A stretch of DNA of 64,000 nt, taken from positions 186,001 to 250,000 of the forward strand of contig CAKSAK010000005.1 of the NCBI GenBank assembly GCA_934435205.1, read 5' to 3'. Both the position numbers and the translations under genes were made by a program. This stretch comes from an uncultured Ruminococcus sp. Lineage in GTDB: Bacteria; Bacillota; Clostridia; Oscillospirales; Ruminococcaceae. Below, in pieces: positions 49,006-57,510 of the stretch (positions are counted from its first letter, which is position 1; each line of letters starts with the position of its first letter). The notes under the pieces are model-generated. The model made no database searches. It had not been told where the DNA came from and saw nothing but the letters and a program-made list of their open reading frames with translations.

Positions 49006-50337
49006 TTATACAGTCAGTGTTCCTGACTTGCTTTCCACAAGAATGAGTATCTGCTCCTCCTCAGCGGTCTGTGCGTTTATATACACAAGCACATTCCTGC
49101 CATTTTCTGCCCTGCACCGAAACTCATAGCACAGCTTCTCTTCCAAGCCGTCTGTAGGGATAAGGGCAAGCCTGCCGGATACTATTTCAAGGCGTGGGGA
49201 CACGCTCTCTTTTGCTCGGCTTTGGGATATCTCCGCTTCGGGGATATCTCTGTCATAGTGATTCACCAAAAAGCCCTTTGCGTCAAAGCCAAGTATCTCC
49301 CCGTCGTCCATTGCTACTGATACCTTTATAAGATCGGTATAACAGCAAACATCAAGGTCATTATAGGCGAAATTCACTGTGAGAACATTGTCGATATTCT
49401 CATAGTAGGTGGTTTTCATGGACAGTATACCAAGGTCATCGAGAAAATCTTCCGCCGCCTTTACGCCCTGCTCGTTTGTAAGCTCGGTGCTTTCGCTGAT
49501 ACGGCTTTTGAGGAAGTATGAAATATATCCACCCTGCTTTGTCACCTCGCAGGCCACCGTCTTATCCTCGTTTGAAAATCTCCAGCATGGCATTTTACCC
49601 TCTACGTCTGAGATATCTGTGAACACTGTGGAGTTCATATTAAGCCCCAAGGAACAGCGTTCAAGGGCTTTGGTCTGTGAAACGTTCTCCGCCTCAGATG
49701 TCATTCGTGGAGTACGCTCTAAGATATTGTCTGAGAATGGGCCGTCATAAATAAGGCTTGGATAGCTTTCAAAGCTTCCCTCAAAGTCTGAGAAGCCCTC
49801 GGTCACTGTGGGTGGGTCGCTTTGCTGTGAACCTGTCTGAGTGAGGGATATCTCACCGCTGTTCACTGAGCTTTCAAGCTCCCACATATCCTCGGAAAGC
49901 TCTTTGGAAAAGTCATAGAGCGAGGATATGTTCTCATACTCCTCGTCCGTTATCTCCTCGCCGTTCATGAGCTTCTCGCTCACTGCCATGGAATAGTTTC
50001 CTACCTGTGAGAGAAATTTGTAGGTGTTTTCAAGCTGAAGCTCCTCTATGGGGAGCTGTGCCAAAGCTGATTTTGCCGAGGACGCTTCTCTGTAAAGCTT
50101 CACCGCAAGTGACTGGTGCATTTTCCCTGAGCCTGCGTAAAGCTCCTTTTCAAGGGTATCGCTTACGTTCTCTACTGCGTCGCACAGGTCGCCCATGGCT
50201 CTTGAATAGGTGTAGTTCACACTACGCAACGCCCTTTTTTCACTGCTCATAAGCTGTATATTTCTCACTGCAAGCACGCCCACGACAGCCGCTGTGAAGG
50301 ACACTATCCTAACTGCGTTTCGCTTTGATATATCCAT
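49006..50337 (-). CDS. YpeB-family germination protein (PepSY domains)
   Basis: YpeB stabilises and localises the cortex-lytic enzyme SleB in spores. The 443-residue protein has an N-terminal uncleaved membrane anchor (MDISKRNAVRIVSFTAAVVGVLAV), a helical region with the VSDTLEKELYAGSG pattern, and C-terminal PepSY-type repeats (EQGVKAAEDFLDDLGILSM, EAEISQSRAKESVSPRLEIVSGRLALIPT). The ATG at 50337 has AAGGAG 10 bases upstream; the 32-residue extension to 50433 is low-complexity and unlike the family. SleB is not adjacent as it would be in Bacillus; the nearest SleB-type gene is at 42457. Cotranscription with rbr is unusual. Confidence 0.88.
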   Translation of the reverse strand: MDISKRNAVRIVSFTAAVVGVLAVRNIQLMSSEKRALRSVNYTYSRAMGDLCDAVENVSDTLEKELYAGSGKMHQSLAVKLYREASSAKSALAQLPIEELQLENTYKFLSQVGNYSMAVSEKLMNGEEITDEEYENISSLYDFSKELSEDMWELESSVNSGEISLTQTGSQQSDPPTVTEGFSDFEGSFESYPSLIYDGPFSDNILERTPRMTSEAENVSQTKALERCSLGLNMNSTVFTDISDVEGKMPCWRFSNEDKTVACEVTKQGGYISYFLKSRISESTELTNEQGVKAAEDFLDDLGILSMKTTYYENIDNVLTVNFAYNDLDVCCYTDLIKVSVAMDDGEILGFDAKGFLVNHYDRDIPEAEISQSRAKESVSPRLEIVSGRLALIPTDGLEEKLCYEFRCRAENGRNVLVYINAQTAEEEQILILVESKSGTLTV

Positions 50338-50572
50338 TTTTTCTGCTCTCCTTTTCTTTTTTTCTCCATTATTATGCCAACTAAAATGCTGATTATTCTC
50401 ATTAACTGTGCCTTGCAGTGCCATTTCAGGCATATCATAACATACAAAATTTCATTCCTAATCTTGTGTATCATGAACATCTTTATTTACTTATTATTAC
50501 ATAAATCTCAAAATAAGTGTAATATTTTAACTTTAAAATTACTAAATTGTATTTATTTGTATAAACGTGAAT

Positions 50573-50601
50573 TTGACAATGTGCTGTAAAAGGGCTATAA
50601 T
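50573..50601 (+). promoter_or_regulatory. Promoter of the GH25 protein gene
   Basis: Perfect TTGACA and TATAAT hexamers with a 17-base spacer. The surrounding 340-base gap (50338-50677) is AT-rich and shows no gene; about 70 bases of leader separate the promoter from the ATG. Confidence 0.9.
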
Positions 50602-50677
50602 AAAGGATGTGTAAAAATTATCGTGTAAAATGGCAGAAAAAATGTTAGCTCTGCCTACAGTTCTACGGGAGGAAATT

Positions 50678-53218
50678 ATGAAATTTATTCCAAAGCTGAC
50701 TGGCGTGGTTTTGTCAGCGGCAATAATGGCTCAGTCTGTTCCATTCGTGTATGCGGCAGAGGAAAGCATTGCGTCAAGTGAGCTTTCAAATGATATCCAG
50801 ATATCAAAGCCTGAATACGCGGCAGGCAATATGGAGGCTGACGGTCTTTTAGAGCCTGTCACTGAGGACGACCCTGAGTATCATAAATATCTTGAAAACA
50901 ACGACCCATACGGCATTATGACAATGTCTGCTCTGTGGGGGGCTGACAGTCTTACTCATCAGAACAGATTTAACGGTGTTTCAAAGGTCTATGGCATTGA
51001 TGTTTCATACTATCAGGGCAACATAGATTGGAAAAAGGTCAAAAACAGCGGTGTTGAGTTCGTCATCGTAAGGGTAGGCTACCGTGGCTATGGCAGTTCA
51101 GGAACGCTTGTGGAAGACCCTAAGTTCAAGACATATCTTGACGGAGCTGCCAAGGCAGGGCTTAAAGTGGGCGTATACTTCTACACTCAGGCGATAACCA
51201 CAGCCGAGGCTCAGGAGGAAGCTAAGTTCGTTCTTGACAGAATAAAGGGATATTCTCTGCAAATGCCTGTTTATTACGATATCGAGTCTGTTGACTATGA
51301 CACTGGCAGACTTGACAGCGCAGGGCTTTCCAAGGCTCAAAAGACGGCTCTTTGTACGGCTTTTTGCGACACTATCATAAAGTCTGGCTACAGCGCAGGC
51401 GTTTATGCAAACTACACATGGCTAAACTACTACATTGACGGGGCAGGGCTTGGCAAGAAATATCCTATATGGCTGGCTCACTACACAAGCAACACCAATT
51501 ATGACCAACGCATGGATATGTGGCAATATTCAGGAAGCGGTACGGTTTCAGGCATTTCAGCCTACACTGACGTAAACGTATGGTATTCGGGCAAGCTTCC
51601 ACTTTATGTGTCTGACCTTATCTCTGTGTCAAACACCTCCACCTCCAACACATTTGCTTGGAACGGCGCTCCTGACGCAACAGGATATGAGGTATATCAG
51701 GGAACAAGCCCTAGCGACACAAGCAAGAAAAAAATAGGCGACACAAAGAATACATACTTTACAAACTCTAACAAGTCCACAGGCACAATGTACAAATACA
51801 TGATAAGAGCCTACAGTGACGCTTCGGGCAAGCGTGTTTACGGGGATTACTCCGAGGTATTCACCACCTGCACTCTTCCTGCAAACATCTCAAAGATATC
51901 CGCTTCTGCAAGGGGAACTTCTGTCACCATTAGCTGGGACAAGGTTTCAAAGGCGACCGACTACATCGTGGAGCATTATGTGAACGGTGTATGGGAGCAG
52001 GTCGGCACAACTTCAAGCTTATCATACAAGGTGAACGGTATCACACAGAACGGCGTTAATATGTTCAGGGTAAAGGCAAGAAGAAATTACAGTGGCGTAT
52101 ACTACAACGGTGGCTACACATATGTAAACGCTGAGGTCACTGACATACCAAGTGCAGTAACAGGCATAAGAAGCACTTCAAACACTTCTACATCAAACAC
52201 CATAACATGGAACGCTTCCACAAAAGCGGAAGGCTATGAGGTCTATCAGTGGATAGGTACTAACGACAGCTACAAGCTCATAGGCACGACCACATCGACA
52301 AAGTTCACAAACTCAAAGAAAAGCTCAGGCACAATGTACAGATACAAGGTGAGGGCATACAACACTGTTGATGGACAGCGTATTGAGGGAGCATACTCCT
52401 CTGAGCTTACCACCTGCACTCTTCCTGCAAACGTATCATTCTCCCTTTGCTCCACTGACGTTGACTCCATAACGCTCAACTGGAACAAGGTATCAAAGGC
52501 TACAGGCTATCAGGTAGAGATGTACACAAACGGAAAATGGAAAACGCTCTCCACCCTTTCGGGAACGAGCTACACCGCAAGCGATCTTTCACAGAATACA
52601 GCGTATCGTTTCAGAGTAAGAGCCATAAGAAATTATAACTACATAAACTACAACGGCGGCTACACTGAAAAGGACATCACCATTCGTCCGGCAAACACAC
52701 CTGAGGGGCTGTCTTCGGCAATGAACACTTCAAGTTCCAACACTATCACATGGAAAAGCATGAATGGAGTATCTGGCTACAGCGTTTATCAGTGGATAGG
52801 AACATCAGACAGCTACAAAAAGCTTGGGGACACTGCTTATCCATACTACACAAACTCAGGCAAATCATCAGGCACTATGTACACATACAGAGTAAAGGCA
52901 TATTATGTAAGCGACAATGTTATGCAATACAGCAAGCCTGCACAGGTGGTCACCTGCACGCTCCCTGCAAACGTCACTGTCACAACGGCAAAGCGTTCAG
53001 GAAGCAACATCTCACTTGCATGGAACAAGGTATCAAAAGCCACAGGATATGAGATATATGTGAAGTCGGGAAGCAGTTGGAAGAAGCTCACCACAACATC
53101 AGGCAAAAGCTACACTGCTAAAAATCTGTCAGGCACTAAAACATTCAGAATAAGGGCATACAGAAAATACAATGGTGTGAACTACTATGGCGCTTATACT
53201 GAAAAGACGGTAAAATAG
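50678..53218 (+). CDS. Secreted GH25 lysozyme with fibronectin type III repeats
   Basis: An 846-residue exported muramidase. The signal peptide ends near FVYAAEES. The GH25 domain (about 110-310) has the catalytic Asp in YGIDVSYYQG and the DxE-type YYDIES. About six 90-100-residue FnIII-like repeats follow, each with an ITW/ISW strand, KATGYEVY and a closing RVRAYRKYNG-like strand; several contain near-identical TTCTLPANV links. No wall-anchor motif or dockerin is present. It may remodel peptidoglycan or lyse competitors. The ATG at 50678 has GGGAGG upstream; an in-frame codon at 50630 would bury the signal sequence. It has a consensus promoter. Confidence 0.92.
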   Translation: MKFIPKLTGVVLSAAIMAQSVPFVYAAEESIASSELSNDIQISKPEYAAGNMEADGLLEPVTEDDPEYHKYLENNDPYGIMTMSALWGADSLTHQNRFNGVSKVYGIDVSYYQGNIDWKKVKNSGVEFVIVRVGYRGYGSSGTLVEDPKFKTYLDGAAKAGLKVGVYFYTQAITTAEAQEEAKFVLDRIKGYSLQMPVYYDIESVDYDTGRLDSAGLSKAQKTALCTAFCDTIIKSGYSAGVYANYTWLNYYIDGAGLGKKYPIWLAHYTSNTNYDQRMDMWQYSGSGTVSGISAYTDVNVWYSGKLPLYVSDLISVSNTSTSNTFAWNGAPDATGYEVYQGTSPSDTSKKKIGDTKNTYFTNSNKSTGTMYKYMIRAYSDASGKRVYGDYSEVFTTCTLPANISKISASARGTSVTISWDKVSKATDYIVEHYVNGVWEQVGTTSSLSYKVNGITQNGVNMFRVKARRNYSGVYYNGGYTYVNAEVTDIPSAVTGIRSTSNTSTSNTITWNASTKAEGYEVYQWIGTNDSYKLIGTTTSTKFTNSKKSSGTMYRYKVRAYNTVDGQRIEGAYSSELTTCTLPANVSFSLCSTDVDSITLNWNKVSKATGYQVEMYTNGKWKTLSTLSGTSYTASDLSQNTAYRFRVRAIRNYNYINYNGGYTEKDITIRPANTPEGLSSAMNTSSSNTITWKSMNGVSGYSVYQWIGTSDSYKKLGDTAYPYYTNSGKSSGTMYTYRVKAYYVSDNVMQYSKPAQVVTCTLPANVTVTTAKRSGSNISLAWNKVSKATGYEIYVKSGSSWKKLTTTSGKSYTAKNLSGTKTFRIRAYRKYNGVNYYGAYTEKTVK

Positions 53219-53289
53219 TCACTCGCCGTGACGAGCATTTTACGCCATACATTGTGATATGATACAAATTTGCACCGCTGAATAAAAAT

Positions 53290-53317
53290 GAGGGGCGACC
53301 TTGGGTCGTCCCTTTTT
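53290..53317 (+). terminator. Terminator formed by a GTAGGGG-type palindrome (copy 10)
   Basis: AGGGGCGACC pairs with GGTCGTCCC (one wobble) and is followed by six Ts. The sequence is the GACC/GGTC subtype of the dispersed palindrome, here acting as a full intrinsic terminator for the GH25 gene, 75 bases after its stop. Confidence 0.72.
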
Positions 53318-53349
53318 TGCACAATTTTCAATATCCGCACAACATTATT

Positions 53350-53376
53350 GTAGGGGCTGGCGCCCTCGACAGCCCG
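53350..53376 (+). repeat. Dispersed GTAGGGG palindrome, copy 11 (GGCGCC subtype)
   Basis: GTAGGGG and CCCG ends enclose a CTGGCGCCCTCGACAG core. It is the same subtype as the copy at 48266. Confidence 0.72.
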
Positions 53377-53421
53377 ATAAATATACAATACTATCAGTAT
53401 TTATTTTACAATATTTTGACA

Positions 53422-54375
53422 CTACACAGGCACAAAATAGCCGTTGATATGCTCCTTGTCAAGCCCCTCGCCAATGACGATAAACACCGCCTGACCTCGC
53501 TCTATGGGCTTCACTGTGATGTTCTTATGAGTGGCATTAAGCTCAAGCCACTTGCCCTCAGCGTTTTGCATAAAGCCTTTTACACGGAATATCCTGCCAC
53601 ATTTTCTGTCGCTCATAAGCTTGCTCACAGCATCTTCCATAGCATTATCAGGGAACTTCATGTTCATAAAATACAAAGAGGTATAAGCCTTATCTTGGTC
53701 GAACCACAGCTTTTCGTGGGAATCTGGCTCATATCCGCTGTTGGCTATCCTTTTCATATCCTCGTTTGTAAGCTCCGACCAATCTTTCATTATTATCTCA
53801 GGCTTTGTCATGCGGTGGCAGCGGAATTTTTTCTGCACGGCTTCAAGGTGTTTTAGAGTATCCTCAAGCTCCTGTTTTGTGACTTCCTGACATCTGCTCA
53901 TAAGAACTATGCCTGCTTCTGAAAGCTGAGAAGCGAGAAGATAATCAGAAGCTTCCGACAAGTTGGTATCAAGGCAGGCGTCTGCAATAGTTATAACGCT
54001 ACCTATTTCGTACCAATTATCCAGCGGTTCTTCTCTAAGCACGTCAAAGAACTCATCAGCTTCATAGATACCTGACGGCTCCACAATGACCCTGTCAAGA
54101 CCACGCATACCCATAGCGATAAGCTTGGTCTTAAAACGCCGTCTATGGCAGTCCTTATCAGCCGCCGAGACCATTTCAAGGTCGCAATTCTCGTCCAAAA
54201 GCTCCTGCAAAAGAAGCATATCCACATTAACTGCACCGAAATCATTCTCCAGCACGCCAATTTTACAGCCCTTATCCAAAAGATAACGGGCATATTTTTT
54301 TATAAAAGTGGTCTTACCTGCCCCGAGAAACCCCGTCACAAGGTCTACCTTGGTTTTCTTTTTATCCATGTTCAT
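53422..54375 (-). CDS. CobW/P47K-family (COG0523) GTPase lacking the CxCC motif
   Basis: A 317-residue G3E GTPase of the metallochaperone family. Seen are Walker A VTGFLGAGKTTFIKKYA, ENDFGAVNVDMLLLQEL, Walker B VIVEPSGIYEADEF, and a C-terminal CobW_C-like region. The metal-binding CxCC that normally follows the Mg2+ loop is missing: the segment reads VSAADKDCHRRRFKTKL, with only one Cys. It may thus handle metal by other residues or be repurposed. The ATG at 54375 has GGAGG 8 bases upstream. It has its own promoter. The substrate metal and client protein are unknown. Confidence 0.88.
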   Translation of the reverse strand: MNMDKKKTKVDLVTGFLGAGKTTFIKKYARYLLDKGCKIGVLENDFGAVNVDMLLLQELLDENCDLEMVSAADKDCHRRRFKTKLIAMGMRGLDRVIVEPSGIYEADEFFDVLREEPLDNWYEIGSVITIADACLDTNLSEASDYLLASQLSEAGIVLMSRCQEVTKQELEDTLKHLEAVQKKFRCHRMTKPEIIMKDWSELTNEDMKRIANSGYEPDSHEKLWFDQDKAYTSLYFMNMKFPDNAMEDAVSKLMSDRKCGRIFRVKGFMQNAEGKWLELNATHKNITVKPIERGQAVFIVIGEGLDKEHINGYFVPV

Positions 54376-54398
54376 AGTCAATGCCTCCTAATGGTCAT

Positions 54399-54427
54399 AT
54401 TATACCACATTGACAGTGCTTTGGCAA
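54399..54427 (-). promoter_or_regulatory. Promoter of the CobW-like gene
   Basis: The minus strand has TTGCCA, a 17-base spacer and TATAAT. The leader is only about 15-20 bases. Confidence 0.75.
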
Positions 54428-54436
54428 TGACAGAAA

Positions 54437-54470
54437 TAAAAAAAACACGCCTTACACTAAGTAAAGCGTG
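54437..54470 (-). terminator. Second terminator after tRNA-Arg (duplicate)
   Basis: CACGCTTTAC pairs with GTAAGGCGTG on the minus strand, followed by a long T run. It is nearly identical to the hairpin at 54529-54562. Confidence 0.8.
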
Positions 54471-54528
54471 ATACGCCCGTCACGGCGAGTTTATCCAAGG
54501 CTGTTTATTTTACATAATTATCGCAGCG

Positions 54529-54562
54529 AAAAAAAAACACGCCTTACACAATGTAAAGCGTG
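54529..54562 (-). terminator. First terminator after tRNA-Arg
   Basis: CACGCTTTAC and GTAAGGCGTG pair around ATTGT on the minus strand, followed by nine Ts. Confidence 0.85.
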
Positions 54563-54570
54563 AAATGGGT

Positions 54571-54588
54571 GCAGGGGCACGCCCCTGC
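54571..54588. repeat. Short palindrome abutting the 3' end of tRNA-Arg
   Basis: GCAGGGGCACGCCCCTGC is a perfect 8-bp stem with a 2-base loop. It directly follows the tRNA CCA end on the minus strand. The same palindrome is the first hairpin of the chain at 8120. Confidence 0.75.
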
Positions 54589-54665
54589 TGGTGCGCCAGG
54601 AGGGACTCGAACCCCCGACCTACTGGTTCGTAGCCAGTCACTCTATCCAGCTGAGCTACTGGCGC
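54589..54665 (-). tRNA. tRNA-Arg (anticodon ACG)
   Basis: The minus strand folds into a complete 77-nt cloverleaf: acceptor GCGCCAG/CTGGCGC, D arm GCTC/GAGT, anticodon stem ACTGG/CCAGT with loop CTACGAA (anticodon ACG, read as ICG after A-to-I editing), T arm GGGGG/CCCTC with TTCGAGT, discriminator A, and an encoded CCA end. Confidence 0.97.
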
Positions 54666-54907
54666 ATTCAACTTTAATATTATATCATATGCAAGCGCCT
54701 TTGTCAATAAGTTAATAGAATTTCTTCGCTTATTTTACAGAATGTTCACATCATTTCTTGTAGCTTCACACCATGATCCACCCTTTAAATGCCATTGTTT
54801 TTCACACTTTTTGTCAATCAAGTGTTTGTAATCATTTGTAATACTTTTTCGGCAAACTGCTCTGTTTTAAACCGGAATTTTTGTAGATTATTTATCATTC
54901 TATGCCC

Positions 54908-54935
54908 TTGACTTATATTCTGATTGTGGTATAAT
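54908..54935 (+). promoter_or_regulatory. Promoter of nrdD
   Basis: TTGACT, 16-base spacer, TATAAT. It lies in the 357-base gap between the tRNA and nrdD, which otherwise shows no gene. Confidence 0.8.
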
Positions 54936-54974
54936 AGTAAATGTTCAATATTATGTTGTGATTAAAGTAACCGA

Positions 54975-54990
54975 CCACAATATATAGTGG
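54975..54990 (+). promoter_or_regulatory. NrdR box upstream of nrdD
   Basis: CCACAATATATAGTGG closely fits the NrdR consensus ACACWATATATWGTGT. It lies about 40-55 bases downstream of the -10, in the leader. A second, poorer match (about 54944-54959) lies 31 bases upstream, the normal spacing between NrdR boxes. Confidence 0.7.
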
Positions 54991-55022
54991 TTAGATAGGA
55001 TAGAATGAAAGGAAGAGTATAG

Positions 55023-57197
55023 GTGAAGATAATAAAAAGAAGCGGCGCTGAGAATACGTTCGATAAGGAAAAGATAGAAAATGCCGTTGCGAAAGCTAAT
55101 ATCACTGTGGAGGAAAAGGATAGGCTCTCTGAGGGAGAAATAGGAGAGATAGCACAGAATATAGAGGACAAATGTGCTGAAATGAATAGGGCTATGGACG
55201 TTGAAACTATTCAGGACTGGGTGGAAGCCGATATCATGCGCCACGGCAAGTATACAGTGGCAAAGCATTATATCACCTACCGCTATGAGCGTTCCATCGT
55301 AAGACAGGCGAATACTACCGATAAGCAGATACTTTCTCTTCTTAACTTCGAGAACGAGGAAGTCAAGCAGGAAAATTCCAATAAAAACCCTACTGTCAAT
55401 TCAGTTCAGAGGGATTATATGGCAGGTGAAGTGAGCAAGGATATCACAAGAAGATTTTTGCTTCCTGACGATATCGTTGAAGCTCACGAAAAGGGTCTTA
55501 TCCATTTCCATGACGCCGATTATTTTGCTCAGCATATGCACAACTGCTGTCTTGTAAATCTTGAGGATATGCTCCAGAACGGCACTGTCATAAGCGAGGT
55601 CATGATAGAAAAGCCCCATAGCTTCTCTACAGCCTGTAATATCGCTACACAGTCTATCGCTCAGATAGCTTCTTCACAGTATGGCGGACAGAGTATCACT
55701 CTTTCTCACCTTGCTCCGTTCGTACAGATATCCCGTGACAAGTACCGCCGTGAGGTAAAAAAAGAGTTCGCAGAGCTTAATATCCCTGCCGACGAGGATA
55801 CTATTAATAAGGTAGCCGAAATGAGAGTTAAGGCTGAAATAGTTCAGGGCGTTCAGATGATACAGTATCAGGTCATCACCCTTATGACTACAAATGGTCA
55901 GGCGCCTTTTGTTACTGTTTTTATGTACCTTGACGAAGTGCCTGAGGGTCAGACAAGAGATGACCTTGCGGCTATCATAGAGGAAATGCTCAGACAGCGT
56001 ATCCAAGGCGTAAAGAACGAAAAGGGCGTTTATATCACTCCTGCGTTCCCTAAGCTCATATATGTCCTTGAAGAGGATAATGTCAGAGAGGGCTCAAAGT
56101 ATTGGGAGCTTACAAAGCTTGCCGCAAAGTGTACCGCAAAGAGAATGGTGCCTGACTATATAAGCGAAAAGAAAATGAAGGAGCTTAAAGTAGACAAGAA
56201 CGGCAATGGTCAGTGCTACCCTTGCATGGGCTGCAGAAGCTTCCTTACAACATATCTTGACGAAAACGGCAAGCCTAAGTATTACGGCAGATTCAATCAG
56301 GGCGTTGTTACAATAAACCTTGTGGACGTTGCCTGCTCCTCATATAAGGATATGGATAAGTTCTGGAAGATATTCGATGAAAGACTTGAGCTTTGCAGAC
56401 GTGCGCTCATGCTCCGTCATGAAAGACTTAAGGGTACACCGTCAGACGTTGCACCTATCCTTTGGCAGAACGGCGCATTGGCAAGACTTAAAAAGGGTGA
56501 AACTATCGACAAGCTCCTGTTTGGTGGATATTCCACCATATCACTTGGCTATGCAGGCCTTTGCGAATGCGTAAGATACATGACAGGCAAGTCACACACT
56601 GACCCGTCAGCAACGCCTTTTGCACTTGAAGTTATGCAGCACCTTAATGACGCCTGCGCAAAGTGGAGAGCTGAAACAAACATAGATTTCAGCCTTTACG
56701 GCACGCCATTGGAGTCCACAACATACAAATTTGCAAGATGTTTGCAGAAGCGTTTTGGAGTTATCGAGGGCGTAACAGACAGAAACTACATCACAAACAG
56801 CTATCATATCCATGTTACAGAGGATATCGACGCATTTGACAAGCTCACATTCGAGTCACAGTTCCAGGCTCTCTCACCGGGAGGAGCGATCAGCTATGTA
56901 GAAGTGCCGAATATGCAGAACAACATAGAGGCAGTCCTTGCAGTTATGCAGCATATTTACGACAACATCATGTATGCGGAGCTTAACACCAAGAGCGACT
57001 ACTGTCAGAAGTGTGGTTTTGATGGTGAGATAAAGATAGTAGAAGATGACGGCAAGCTTGTATGGGAATGTCCGAACTGCGGCAACAGAGATCAGAACAC
57101 CCTTAACGTTGCAAGACGCACCTGCGGCTACATAGGCACGCAGTTCTGGAATCAGGGCAGGACTCAGGAGATAAAGGAGAGAGTTTTGCATTTGTGA
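55023..57197 (+). CDS. nrdD: Anaerobic ribonucleoside-triphosphate reductase (class III)
   Basis: Glycyl-radical enzyme that makes deoxyribonucleotides without oxygen. The 724-residue protein has an N-terminal ATP-cone allosteric domain (about 1-90), a catalytic barrel with PCMGCRSFL and the active-site Cys region, a C-terminal zinc site (CQKCG...CPNCG), and the glycyl-radical loop RRTCGYIGTQFWNQGRTQEI, whose Gly after Cys is activated by NrdG. The GTG start at 55023 has AGGAAG 8 bases upstream. nrdG lies 313 bases downstream. An NrdR box in the leader implies repression when dNTPs are plentiful. Confidence 0.97.
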   Translation: MKIIKRSGAENTFDKEKIENAVAKANITVEEKDRLSEGEIGEIAQNIEDKCAEMNRAMDVETIQDWVEADIMRHGKYTVAKHYITYRYERSIVRQANTTDKQILSLLNFENEEVKQENSNKNPTVNSVQRDYMAGEVSKDITRRFLLPDDIVEAHEKGLIHFHDADYFAQHMHNCCLVNLEDMLQNGTVISEVMIEKPHSFSTACNIATQSIAQIASSQYGGQSITLSHLAPFVQISRDKYRREVKKEFAELNIPADEDTINKVAEMRVKAEIVQGVQMIQYQVITLMTTNGQAPFVTVFMYLDEVPEGQTRDDLAAIIEEMLRQRIQGVKNEKGVYITPAFPKLIYVLEEDNVREGSKYWELTKLAAKCTAKRMVPDYISEKKMKELKVDKNGNGQCYPCMGCRSFLTTYLDENGKPKYYGRFNQGVVTINLVDVACSSYKDMDKFWKIFDERLELCRRALMLRHERLKGTPSDVAPILWQNGALARLKKGETIDKLLFGGYSTISLGYAGLCECVRYMTGKSHTDPSATPFALEVMQHLNDACAKWRAETNIDFSLYGTPLESTTYKFARCLQKRFGVIEGVTDRNYITNSYHIHVTEDIDAFDKLTFESQFQALSPGGAISYVEVPNMQNNIEAVLAVMQHIYDNIMYAELNTKSDYCQKCGFDGEIKIVEDDGKLVWECPNCGNRDQNTLNVARRTCGYIGTQFWNQGRTQEIKERVLHL

Positions 57198-57233
57198 TTC
57201 TTTAGAAAACCCATTGTAAAATTACAATCAAAA

Positions 57234-57438
57234 GAAAACCCAAAAATTTTTTTGAACAAATTAAAAACCCAAAAATTTTTTTGAACGATTTTCAAAAAAA
57301 GTGAACATTATAGCCGTTAAAACTCAAAAGCTCAAAAATCAAAACTCGTCAGAAAAATGAACATTATAGCAAGGAAAACTCAAAAACTCAAAACGGCAAA
57401 ATCCGAAAATAATGAACATTATTACTGACATAAAATAG
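57234..57438 (+). repeat. AT-rich tandem repeats between nrdD and nrdG
   Basis: Two 29-bp units (AAAACCCAAAAATTTTTTTG type, 57235-57257 and 57264-57286) are followed by about 2.5 units of a 57-bp repeat starting TGAACATTATAGC and containing AAACTCAAAA motifs (starts near 57302, 57358 and 57413). The stretch has no gene. Runs of A and T may bend the DNA or affect the leader of nrdG. Confidence 0.72.
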
Positions 57439-57458
57439 CAAACAGCATATAACTATCG

Positions 57459-57482
57459 GGGCAATACAAAATCGTATTGCCC
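57459..57482 (+). promoter_or_regulatory. Leader hairpin upstream of nrdG
   Basis: GGGCAATAC pairs perfectly with GTATTGCCC around a 6-base loop, ending 28 bases before the nrdG ATG. There is no T tract, so RNA stabilisation or processing is more likely than termination. Confidence 0.55.
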
Positions 57483-57510
57483 TGCGTTGTATGTAGGAAA
57501 GGAGCGGAAA

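Noticed and set aside
50678..53218. Cellulosomal dockerin or cohesin in the large secreted proteins
   Set aside because: The repeats are fibronectin type III-like; no paired calcium-binding dockerin loops are visible in the GH25 or GH26 proteins.
57234..57438. Replication origin (DnaA-box cluster) in the AT-rich spacer
   Set aside because: The repeats do not resemble TTATCCACA boxes and no origin-linked genes are nearby.
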